A stretch of 64,000 nt of DNA from Lacticaseibacillus daqingensis. GTDB taxonomy: Bacteria; Bacillota; Bacilli; Lactobacillales; Lactobacillaceae. The DNA lies in assembly GCF_003946115.1 (NCBI RefSeq), contig NZ_RHOH01000002.1, forward strand, positions 186,001-250,000, read 5' to 3'. Of the stretch, positions 8,693-15,501 are shown piece after piece. The notes under the pieces were generated by a model. That model was not told the origin of the DNA. It did no database searches and worked only from the letters and a program-made list of their open reading frames with translations. Positions within the stretch are counted from its first letter, which is position 1; each line of letters begins with the position of its first letter. The position numbers and the translations under genes are program-made.

Positions 8693-9169
8693 ATGGCAGA
8701 TAAGCAGTACCCGATGACGGAAGCCGGTAAGGCCAAGTTGGAAGAAGAGCTCGAAACCCTGCGGACCGTCAAGCGCCCAGAGGTCATCGAGCGCATTAAG
8801 ATCGCGCGTGGCTTTGGCGACCTGTCCGAAAACTCGGAATACGAAGCGGCCAAAGACGAGCAGTCCACGCTTGAGACGCGCATCGTGACCGTCGAAAACA
8901 TGTTGCGGTATGCGCAGATTATTGACGCCAACGCCGCGGCGGCCGATGAGGTCAGCTTGGGCAAGAAGGTCAGCTTCGTGGAAGTCGGCGATACGGAAGA
9001 GGAAACATACGAAATCGTGGGTGCCGCTGAGGCAGACGCGTTCAACGGCAAGATTTCCAACGAAAGCCCAATTGCAGAAGGTCTGATCGGCCACAAGGTC
9101 GGCGATACTGTCAACGTGCAGACGCCGGGCGGCGACATGACCATCAAGATCACCAAAGTCGAAGGGTAA
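8693..9169 (+). CDS. greA: Transcription elongation factor GreA
   Basis: The 158-residue protein rescues backtracked RNA polymerase by stimulating transcript cleavage. The N-terminal coiled coil (about 10-78) carries the functional acidic tip within [20 protein letters not shown] (residues 39-58), with the Asp and Glu that hold the second catalytic Mg in the polymerase. The C-terminal FKBP-like domain ends in [21 protein letters not shown]. Length and motifs match GreA exactly. It has its own promoter and terminator, so it is monocistronic. Confidence 0.98.
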   Translation: MADKQYPMTEAGKAKLEEELETLRTVKRPEVIERIKIARGFGDLSENSEYEAAKDEQSTLETRIVTVENMLRYAQIIDANAAAADEVSLGKKVSFVEVGDTEEETYEIVGAAEADAFNGKISNESPIAEGLIGHKVGDTVNVQTPGGDMTIKITKVEG

Positions 9170-9180
9170 CTGAGACGAAT

Positions 9181-9211
9181 GGCGCGTGGCGAAGTCGCCC
9201 GCGCCTTTTTT
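9181..9211 (+). terminator. greA terminator
   Basis: GGCGCGTGGCG pairs with CGCCCGCGCC across an AAGT loop (one bulge each side), then six T residues. Confidence 0.9.
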
Positions 9212-9232
9212 GGTGGGGAAAATCAGTCGCAA

Positions 9233-9267
9233 GCCTTAAGGCATGGGCTTGTGTGTTGTCGTATAAT
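9233..9267 (+). promoter_or_regulatory. liaFSR promoter with palindromic activator-site candidate
   Basis: TATAAT at 9262-9267 is a perfect -10, yet the position for a -35 (about 9239-9244) has no match to TTGACA. Instead a perfect 10-base palindrome GCCTTAAGGC sits at 9233-9242, within a longer AAGCC...GGGCTT arrangement. A strong -10 lacking a -35 and covered by a palindrome is what an activator-dependent promoter looks like; LiaR autoactivation is the obvious inference. Confidence 0.55.
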
Positions 9268-9293
9268 GGCAATAGTCACTGAAGGAGGCCGCA

Positions 9294-10007
9294 ATGAAAC
9301 GACGCTGGCAAATATTTTGGCTGATCGAGCTGGTGCTGTTGCTCCTGCTCGGCTATCAAACCGTTTCCAACCCGACCTCACTCATCGAGGTCTTATTCGG
9401 GGCGGGGGCGCTGTTGTTGGGCGTGAAGGGCCGCTTTTGGCACACATTTTGGCTGACGATCGGGACGGTGCTGCTGGTGGTGGCGGTGTTCATCAACCCG
9501 ATCGTATGGGTGATGCTGTTCGTTGCCTTGCTTGGCCTGCTGAGCCTGTTTTCTGGGCGTCAGCACGATCGAATCGTGCCCTGGGCCAAAAAGCAGTACG
9601 TGGCCGTACGCACCAAGGAGCCCAGCGCCAAGGCTGGGACTCGGCGGCGCCACACTTGGATCGGCGATGAGGCCATCGGGACCTCGGTCTACGAGTGGGA
9701 CGACATCAACATGACCGTTGCGGCCGGCGACACCATCATTGACCTGGGGAACACACTGCTGCCCCAAGGCGACAGCACCGTTGTCATCCGCAAGGGGTTT
9801 GGCAAAACCCGCGTTCTGGTGCCGGTTGGGGTCGGCGTGCTCGTCGATCACAGCGCCGTGTTTGGCGAACTGACCCTTGACGGCGTGGAGTTGGCCCTGC
9901 ACAATGAAGCGGTCAAGCACTTTAGCCCCGATTACGACACCGCAACGCGGCGGGTCCACATCATCACGAACGTCATCGTGGGGGATCTGGAGGTGCTGTC
10001 CGTATGA
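9294..10007 (+). CDS. liaF: LiaF-like envelope-stress sensor/inhibitor membrane protein
   Basis: The 237-residue protein is the LiaF (VraT) component that keeps the LiaS kinase quiet until cell wall or membrane damage. Its first about 90 residues contain four hydrophobic segments in two closely spaced pairs (FWLIELVLLLLLGY, LIEVLFGAGALLLG, FWLTIGTVLLVVAVFI, VWVMLFVALLGLLSLF). The C-terminal part (about 125-237) is the soluble LiaF domain with DDINMTVAAGDTIIDLGNTLLP and the end NVIVGDLEVLSV. It starts at ATG 9294 after AAGGAGG and overlaps liaS by 4 bases (ATGA). No liaIH genes are adjacent. Confidence 0.93.
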   Translation: MKRRWQIFWLIELVLLLLLGYQTVSNPTSLIEVLFGAGALLLGVKGRFWHTFWLTIGTVLLVVAVFINPIVWVMLFVALLGLLSLFSGRQHDRIVPWAKKQYVAVRTKEPSAKAGTRRRHTWIGDEAIGTSVYEWDDINMTVAAGDTIIDLGNTLLPQGDSTVVIRKGFGKTRVLVPVGVGVLVDHSAVFGELTLDGVELALHNEAVKHFSPDYDTATRRVHIITNVIVGDLEVLSV

Positions 10008-11068
10008 AGCAACGCAGATTGATCTGGCAGTTTTTGGTCGCGCTTGGCATCACCGCGGCGCTCGAAGTGGGCCTCGTCTTTTTGGTGACAACTGCGACCA
10101 AACAAGATTTCTGGCCGCTGCTGATGGCCTCAGTATTTGCCGGTCCGCTGTTGGCGTACCTGATTTCCGGGGCGGTGCTGGTGGCCCTGCTGGTGACCAT
10201 CACCACCTATGCGATGATGCGCGCCCAGCACAATCAGCTGTCGCGCCGGTTGACCCAGCTCGTTGCCGGGCAGTACGAGGCCCCGGTCTTGGCGCGCACC
10301 GCGCAAGCCAACGATGCGCTGGGGCAAGACGTCGGCAAGCAGTTGGAGGCTTTGCGCCAAAAAATGATCCGCCTGCAGCACGAAATCGAGCGCTACTCGA
10401 GCACCCCGGTTTTGGTCGCTGGGGAGTCCAAGGAGGAGATCCTGACCCAGGAGCGTCACCGCTTGGCGCGTGAGCTGCACGACTCGGTGTCCCAGCAATT
10501 GTTTGCCGCAATGATGATGCTCTCAGCGTTGCGCAGTGTGGTGAACGCGAACACGCCGGACGCCCCAGAGCTCAAGCAGATCACGACCATCGAAAGCGTG
10601 ATCAACGAGGCGCAAGCCGAGATGCGCGCGCTGCTGTTGCACCTGCGGCCAACCACCCTTGAAGGCAAGTCGTTGCGCGAAGGCATCATCGCACTGCTCA
10701 AGGAGTTGCAAACCAAGATCAAAATCACCATCACCTGGGAGCTGGCCGATGTGCATCTGCCCGCTGCGGTGGAGGATAACCTGTTTCGCATCGTACAGGA
10801 GCTTTTGAGCAATACGCTGCGTCACGCCAAGGCGCAATCGCTTGAGGTGTACTTGCGCCGGGTCGACACCAACGTGATCCTGCGCGTCGTTGACGATGGG
10901 GTCGGTTTTGACCCCAAAACGGAAAACACCACTGGGAGTTACGGGTTGTCGAACATCACCGAGCGGGCCGCCAGCATCGGCGGTAGCGCCAAGGTGATCT
11001 CGTTCCCGAAAAAAGGGACTAGCGTCGAAATTCGCGTCCCGTTATCAAAGGAAGTTGCAAATGATTAA
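10004..11068 (+). CDS. liaS: LiaS-like sensor histidine kinase
   Basis: The 354-residue kinase has two membrane helices near the N terminus (about 5-25 and 40-68) with a very short extracytoplasmic loop, the hallmark of intramembrane-sensing kinases of the LiaS/VraS type. A linker with coiled coil follows, then the HisKA_3 phosphoacceptor motif ERHRLARELHDSVSQQLFA with its His at about residue 162, and an HATPase domain with DNLFRIVQELLSNTLRHAKA (N box) and VDDGVGFDP...GSYGLSNITERA (G boxes). It overlaps liaF by 4 bases and liaR by 8 bases, showing translational coupling of the three-component system. Confidence 0.95.
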   Translation: MKQRRLIWQFLVALGITAALEVGLVFLVTTATKQDFWPLLMASVFAGPLLAYLISGAVLVALLVTITTYAMMRAQHNQLSRRLTQLVAGQYEAPVLARTAQANDALGQDVGKQLEALRQKMIRLQHEIERYSSTPVLVAGESKEEILTQERHRLARELHDSVSQQLFAAMMMLSALRSVVNANTPDAPELKQITTIESVINEAQAEMRALLLHLRPTTLEGKSLREGIIALLKELQTKIKITITWELADVHLPAAVEDNLFRIVQELLSNTLRHAKAQSLEVYLRRVDTNVILRVVDDGVGFDPKTENTTGSYGLSNITERAASIGGSAKVISFPKKGTSVEIRVPLSKEVAND

Positions 11069-11699
11069 AGTATTGATCGTAGATGACCACGAAATGGTTC
11101 GCCTGGGCATTTCCACCTATCTTGGCGTGCAACCCGACCTTGAAGTCATTGGCGAAGCCGAAGACGGCCAGCAGGGCTTAGACATGGCCTTGGCCCTGCG
11201 CCCCGATGTCATCTTGATGGACCTAGTGATGCCCAATATGGACGGTATCACGGCTACCCAGAAGATCTTGGCCGCCTGGTCTGAGGCGCGCATCATCATC
11301 CTGACCAGCTTCATCGATGACGAAAAGGTTTATCCTGCCATTGAAGCAGGGGCAGCGAGTTACATTCTCAAAACTGCGACCGCTGAGGAAATCGCGGATG
11401 CAATTCGCCAAACCGCCAAGGGTGAGTCGGTGCTGGAGCCACAGATCACCACCAAGATGATGAACCGACTGACCCAAAAGCCAGCGCTGTACAACGACTT
11501 GACCAACCGCGAGCGCGAGGTGCTGATGCTGATCGCTAAGGGCAAGAGCAACCAGGAAATCGCGACCGAGCTGTTTATCACGCTTAAAACCGTGAAGACG
11601 CACGTGTCGAACATTCTGGCCAAGCTTGAAGTCGAGGACCGCACGCAGGCGGCCATTTACGCCTTTACGCATGGACTGGTCAAGAAAGACGCCGACTAA
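11061..11699 (+). CDS. liaR: LiaR-like response regulator (NarL family)
   Basis: The 212-residue regulator has a receiver domain (1-120) with the acidic pocket DDHE (about 8-11), the phosphoacceptor Asp in VILMDLVMPNMDG (about 53), Thr/Ser in IIILTSF and Lys in YILKTATAEEI. The C-terminal LuxR-type helix-turn-helix is clear in LTNREREVLMLIAKGKSNQEIATELFITLKTVKTHVSNILAKL (about 147-189). ATG at 11061 is used inside the end of liaS; the upstream TTG at 11055 lacks support. It closes the liaFSR operon and likely activates the liaF promoter. Confidence 0.95.
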   Translation: MIKVLIVDDHEMVRLGISTYLGVQPDLEVIGEAEDGQQGLDMALALRPDVILMDLVMPNMDGITATQKILAAWSEARIIILTSFIDDEKVYPAIEAGAASYILKTATAEEIADAIRQTAKGESVLEPQITTKMMNRLTQKPALYNDLTNREREVLMLIAKGKSNQEIATELFITLKTVKTHVSNILAKLEVEDRTQAAIYAFTHGLVKKDAD

Positions 11700-11782
11700 C
11701 GACCAGACGTGGCGACCCGTATGGGGGTGGTTGAGTGACAAAACCACCGTGGGTCGGTGAATGATCCCCGCCAGGAATTCAG

Positions 11783-11828
11783 AAAAAGCGTCACACCATC
11801 GGCTGTAGCCGGGGTGTGACGCTTTTTT
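11783..11828. terminator. Bidirectional terminator between liaR and the convergent membrane protein gene
   Basis: AAAAAGCGTCACACC pairs with GGTGTGACGCTTTTT; the A run on one side and the T run on the other make it work in both directions. Confidence 0.9.
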
Positions 11829-11836
11829 GATGTGTG

Positions 11837-12391
11837 TTAGTCAATTTCGCTCATTTCGTCTTCCGCCAGACGCTTGTGGTACAGGCTCTGGTCGGTCTTG
11901 TCCTGCGCGGTGTTCAGCGCTTGTTCAATGACGTCTTGAACTTGCATGATGTCAGTCTTATTGAAGAATGGTACGTTCAAAACGTAAGTGTTGCCGCTTT
12001 TTTCGATTGATAGGGTGGTCATGATTCCGTTTAGGAAGGTGATCACACCAAGAGCGGCAAACAGCAGACCAACAAAAGGTGAATTGCTAATCGTCATCAG
12101 GCCAAAGAGGGCGATCAAGAAGCCCCAGATAAAGCGCTTGGCCACGTAAGCCGTATTAATGGTGGCTGCTGAGATATTGTTGAGTGGGATGGTCTGCTTC
12201 CGCTGACCGGCTGGAATCAAACCGAGAACGGTATTCTGCTCGGTCACATGAACCCCGCGGTAATCAACGGAAATCTTTCCCTTGATAAAAAACAGGAAGA
12301 CGCTAGCGGCAAATTCTTTTTCGATCCAAGCAGCGTTGCGCGACTTCTTGACTTCGGCGTGGGTCTGGCCGTTACGATCGATTTCTGGCAT
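11837..12391 (-). CDS. Conserved-type membrane protein of unknown function
   Basis: I do not recognise this 184-residue protein. The first about 85 residues are soluble, with a beta-rich segment (KGKISVDYRGVHVTEQNTVLGLIPAG) reminiscent of small PH-like lipid-associated domains. Two adjacent hydrophobic helices follow (about 93-108 FIWGFLIALFGLMTIS and 111-128 FVGLLFAALGVITFLNGI), then a second beta-rich part ending in an acidic tail. ATG at 12391 follows GGAGGGG; longer frames upstream have no ribosome site. It has a long AT-rich leader with two tandem promoters. It could be a membrane-surface sensor, but nothing in sequence proves that. Confidence 0.75.
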   Translation of the reverse strand: MPEIDRNGQTHAEVKKSRNAAWIEKEFAASVFLFFIKGKISVDYRGVHVTEQNTVLGLIPAGQRKQTIPLNNISAATINTAYVAKRFIWGFLIALFGLMTISNSPFVGLLFAALGVITFLNGIMTTLSIEKSGNTYVLNVPFFNKTDIMQVQDVIEQALNTAQDKTDQSLYHKRLAEDEMSEID

Positions 12392-12491
12392 AGTTGTTCC
12401 CCTCCAAGTGACTGGTGGCGGTGTCGGCGTGGACATCGCAGTGACAAGCGCGTACCGGACTGGTGAACGGACGCCCAACAAATGTAGCAAG

Positions 12492-12773
12492 TAAAGTAGG
12501 CACCAAGATCATTAGTCAAGGCCTAAAATACTTATGTCGCCCAATTTATCAAATGTAAATTAGATTCACCCGTTAATTGCATAAAATGTGGAATAACATT
12601 GCGTTAAAGAACGATTTTTTCTGAATAACGATCTAAAATACATATAGTTTGTAAATATTTCAAAATAAATAATCATTTACGCATCCGGTAATACACTGAA
12701 TAATCGCTTGGCATTCTGAAGTATTAGGCTAATCAACTGGTAAAACGATGATGGGCCACACATGGAATTTTTG
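12492..12773. other. AT-rich intergenic island with two tandem minus-strand promoters
   Basis: About 250 bases are markedly richer in A and T than anything else in the window, and no plausible gene is inside. On the minus strand, TTGATA (12547-12552), 16 bases, TATTTT (12525-12530) and TTGAAA (12658-12663), 17 bases, TATTTT (12635-12640) both read toward the membrane protein gene. The two -10 elements sit in identical 9-base copies (CTAAAATAC on the plus strand, 12523-12531 and 12633-12641), 110 bases apart. The stretch lies just after the ABC transporter gene end, which has no obvious terminator. Confidence 0.6.
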
Positions 12774-14357
12774 TTAAGGCAACTTTTGTGACGAGCCCGC
12801 GTCACGTGGTGTCAGCACCAGCACCTGGTCAAACTGCGCGCGTGTCGCCGCGGGCACATGGTGCTCGACTTCGATGACGGTGCCTGGATAAGCGCGGAAA
12901 AGCGCACTGAGCTGCGCCGCAGTGGCGTCGTCAAGCCCGCTCAGCCCTTCGTCCACCAGGAGCACCGATCGCTTGGCCAGCAATGCGCGCGCGACCTCGA
13001 GGCGTTTCAACTCACCGCCGGAAAGCGGTCGTTCGGTGCGCCCAAGCGTGGCATCGAGGTGTGGGGTTAGCGTGCCCAAGCCGACTTGGTGGAGGACTGC
13101 TTGCAGCTCGGGGTCAGCATAGGATCGGCCCAAGCCTAGGTTGAAGCGTAGCGTGTCATGAAAAAGAAACGGTGTCTGCGCCACCAATGCCACGCTTTGG
13201 GCCCAGTTGGCGGCATGCATCAGCTCGCCGCCCAGCGGGACCAGCGTACCGGCCAGCGTCGCGAGCAGGGTCGACTTGCCCGTGCCGGAGGGGCCCTGGA
13301 TCAGGAGACGTTCCTGGGCGGTGACGGTGAGCGTGAGGGGTTGCGTCAGCGGCGTGGTGTAGCCGACTTCAAGGGCCTGTAACGCGAGCACAATCGGTGG
13401 CGCGGTGATGGCCAACGCGCGCGGCGGTTTGGCGGCTGGGGTCGCGAGGACCCGTGTGACCAGCGGTTTGGCAGAGACGAGGCGGTTGTAGTACTGGGCC
13501 ATGTTGACAAGCGGCGTGGTGACGCGATCGGCTGCTGAGTTCAGGGTCAAAAGCGCGCCGATGGTGAGCTGACCGCGTGCAACCAGCACGGCGCCGAGTG
13601 CTAATGGTAGCAGAAAGGCCGCGTCGTACATGAGGCTCACCAGCATGCTGGCCACGTTTTGCCGCAGATTCATGCGGAAGTAGCGCGTTTCGCTGTGGTG
13701 CAGGCTGACCGAAAGGCGGTGAAGCATCGTGGGTGCTAGTTGATACGTGCGAATGAGCGGCCGGGCACTCAGCGTTTCCTCAAGCTGCTCGGTGTAGCGC
13801 TGGTTAGCGGCTTGCCAAGCGCTGGTGCCAGCTTGAAGCCACTTACTGGTGAAGCGTGAGATGATGGTGGGCAAGAGGCCAAACCCGACGAACAAGAGCC
13901 CCAGGCGCCAGTTCGTGACCATGATGAAGGTGAATGTGACGATCGCCTGCATCAGGCAAAACAGTAGCCAGGCCAAGGCGTCAACGAACGCGGCCTCGAT
14001 CTGTTTGACCTCGTTGAGGGCCATGGCCGTGAACTGACTGACCGAGCGGGTGGCGTTGGCAGGTGCGAGTGCGATCTTGGCAATATGCTGGCGCAGATCC
14101 AGGTTGAGTGCGCGGCGATTTTGGCCCAGCAGTAGTTGAAACCCGAACTGGAACGCGGTGAGAAACACTAGCGCGATCGCCCATAGTCCGAGCAGGCGCA
14201 GGCCGGTGGCAAGGTGACGGGTAGTCATCGCGTCGGTGAAGTGACCGATGACATAGGGCTGCACGATCCCGTCGAAGCTCAGGCCCAGCGCTGCCAGCAA
14301 CAAGGCGACTACCAGGCCGCGGTGCGGTCGGTACAGGTGACGAATAAGCTGTAACAT
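12774..14357 (-). CDS. ABC exporter, fused permease and ATPase (half-transporter)
   Basis: The 527-residue protein has an N-terminal type IV exporter transmembrane domain of six helices (about 1-290) and a C-terminal ATPase (about 315-520). ATPase motifs: Walker A GPSGTGKST (about 359-367), Q-loop VALVAQTPF, signature LSGGELKR, Walker B VLLVDEGLSGLD (the residue after the catalytic Glu is Gly instead of the usual Pro), and a switch His in EVEHHV. It would act as a homodimer exporting a peptide, lipid or drug. It is divergent from an Rgg/MutR-like regulator 67 bases away, which suggests control by that regulator; no substrate peptide gene is visible nearby. Confidence 0.9.
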   Translation of the reverse strand: MLQLIRHLYRPHRGLVVALLLAALGLSFDGIVQPYVIGHFTDAMTTRHLATGLRLLGLWAIALVFLTAFQFGFQLLLGQNRRALNLDLRQHIAKIALAPANATRSVSQFTAMALNEVKQIEAAFVDALAWLLFCLMQAIVTFTFIMVTNWRLGLLFVGFGLLPTIISRFTSKWLQAGTSAWQAANQRYTEQLEETLSARPLIRTYQLAPTMLHRLSVSLHHSETRYFRMNLRQNVASMLVSLMYDAAFLLPLALGAVLVARGQLTIGALLTLNSAADRVTTPLVNMAQYYNRLVSAKPLVTRVLATPAAKPPRALAITAPPIVLALQALEVGYTTPLTQPLTLTVTAQERLLIQGPSGTGKSTLLATLAGTLVPLGGELMHAANWAQSVALVAQTPFLFHDTLRFNLGLGRSYADPELQAVLHQVGLGTLTPHLDATLGRTERPLSGGELKRLEVARALLAKRSVLLVDEGLSGLDDATAAQLSALFRAYPGTVIEVEHHVPAATRAQFDQVLVLTPRDAGSSQKLP

Positions 14358-14371
14358 GAGCGTTCCTCCTT

Positions 14372-14398
14372 TTGTCGTCCAGCTTAGTCTGCTAGACT
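14372..14398. promoter_or_regulatory. Divergent control region with inverted repeat
   Basis: A perfect inverted repeat AGTCT-GCT-AGACT (14386-14398) lies midway between the exporter and regulator genes. Its right arm forms part of a plus-strand -10 (TAGACT 14393-14398, with TTGTCG 15 bases upstream), so binding there would affect at least the regulator promoter. The regulator is the obvious candidate binder. Confidence 0.45.
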
Positions 14399-14424
14399 GA
14401 CGATAAAGACAGGAGGTGCCAAAA

Positions 14425-15363
14425 ATGGCAGATGATTATGGGCCCACGTTGCGTCGCCTGCGGCTGGGGAGGGGGCTCAGCCAAGCCGAACTGTATGCTG
14501 ACGTGCTGTCCCCGCGTCAGGCGATCCGCCTGGAAAATGGGGAAAGTGTGCCGCGCGCGGATCACCTTGAAACGCTGTTGCATCGCTTGGGGTTGAGCCC
14601 CGCCGAGTTTGCCGCGCAGCGCGCGCATGGCGCCACGACGCAGGCCCGCCTGCCGCAGGCCATCGCCGCACAAGCGATCATCGCCAAGCTCAACCGGTGG
14701 ATCGACTGGGAGCTGACACCGGCTGAGCTGGCGACGCTGAAAGCCTACGCGCTATCGGCGAGTGTGCTGTCGATTCGCGACGTTCTGAAGATGATGCTCA
14801 TCAGCTTGCGTTTTGAGCCACCGGCACGTGACCTCATTCGTGACCGGCTGTGGCGTGACCTGCAAGTCTACCGGGACACCCCACCGTTTGCCGAGGCGGC
14901 CACCAGCATGTGGCTCACGCGTGGCTTTGATGATGCGGTACGTGGGCGGGTTCGGTCGGCGCGTGCAGCCTATGTGACCGCCCAACGGGAAAACCGTGGG
15001 AATAACTTGGTCGATGTGTTGGCCCGATTTTATTTGACCGTGCTCGACGATGCGGATGGCGCTGCGGTGGCGCGCACTCAGCCAATTATTGTGGGGCTTT
15101 GGCAGCTAGGCGAGGGCCACTTGGCCGATGCGCTGCTGGATAACCGCAGGCATATTCTGACCGCGCTTGGTCGCCATCCGCAGTGGCGAGAAGACGAGCT
15201 TGGGGCGCTGGCACGGCTTCAAACGGGAGTGGCGCGGCAGGCGCTGCGCCACCCCCAAACGTACTACACCGAGGCCAATTTTCCGGGGCTCGCCGCGGCG
15301 CTGGCAGCTTGGGGGAAACCCCTTCAGGCATTTGCCGCGATTGCGCCGAGCGAACCTCGTTGA
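14425..15363 (+). CDS. Rgg/GadR/MutR-like transcriptional regulator
   Basis: The 312-residue protein starts with a Cro/C1-type helix-turn-helix (about 6-60: LRRLRLGRGLSQAELYADVLSPRQAIRLENGES) and continues as an all-helical repeat region of about 240 residues, the layout of Rgg/MutR regulators that sense short peptides through a TPR-like domain. The ATG at 14425 follows AGGAGG; the GTG at 14416 is part of that ribosome site. It is divergent from the ABC exporter. Known family members control bacteriocins or their exporters; the role here is inferred from arrangement only. Confidence 0.8.
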   Translation: MADDYGPTLRRLRLGRGLSQAELYADVLSPRQAIRLENGESVPRADHLETLLHRLGLSPAEFAAQRAHGATTQARLPQAIAAQAIIAKLNRWIDWELTPAELATLKAYALSASVLSIRDVLKMMLISLRFEPPARDLIRDRLWRDLQVYRDTPPFAEAATSMWLTRGFDDAVRGRVRSARAAYVTAQRENRGNNLVDVLARFYLTVLDDADGAAVARTQPIIVGLWQLGEGHLADALLDNRRHILTALGRHPQWREDELGALARLQTGVARQALRHPQTYYTEANFPGLAAALAAWGKPLQAFAAIAPSEPR

Positions 15364-15432
15364 GCGGCACAGGGCCGGTACGTTCGCCGGTGTGAGTCAG
15401 CTGATCAAATCAAATCGGGGAAGTTGTCACTG

Positions 15433-15461
15433 TTGTGCCTAGTGGGCTGGGTTGTTAAGAT
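15433..15461 (+). promoter_or_regulatory. tex promoter candidate
   Basis: TTGTGC (15433-15438), 17 bases, TAAGAT (15456-15461), 40 bases before the tex start. Confidence 0.45.
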
Positions 15462-15501
15462 AGACTCACTGGGCAGGCGACTGCCGGAAAGCGGGGCAAC
15501 C

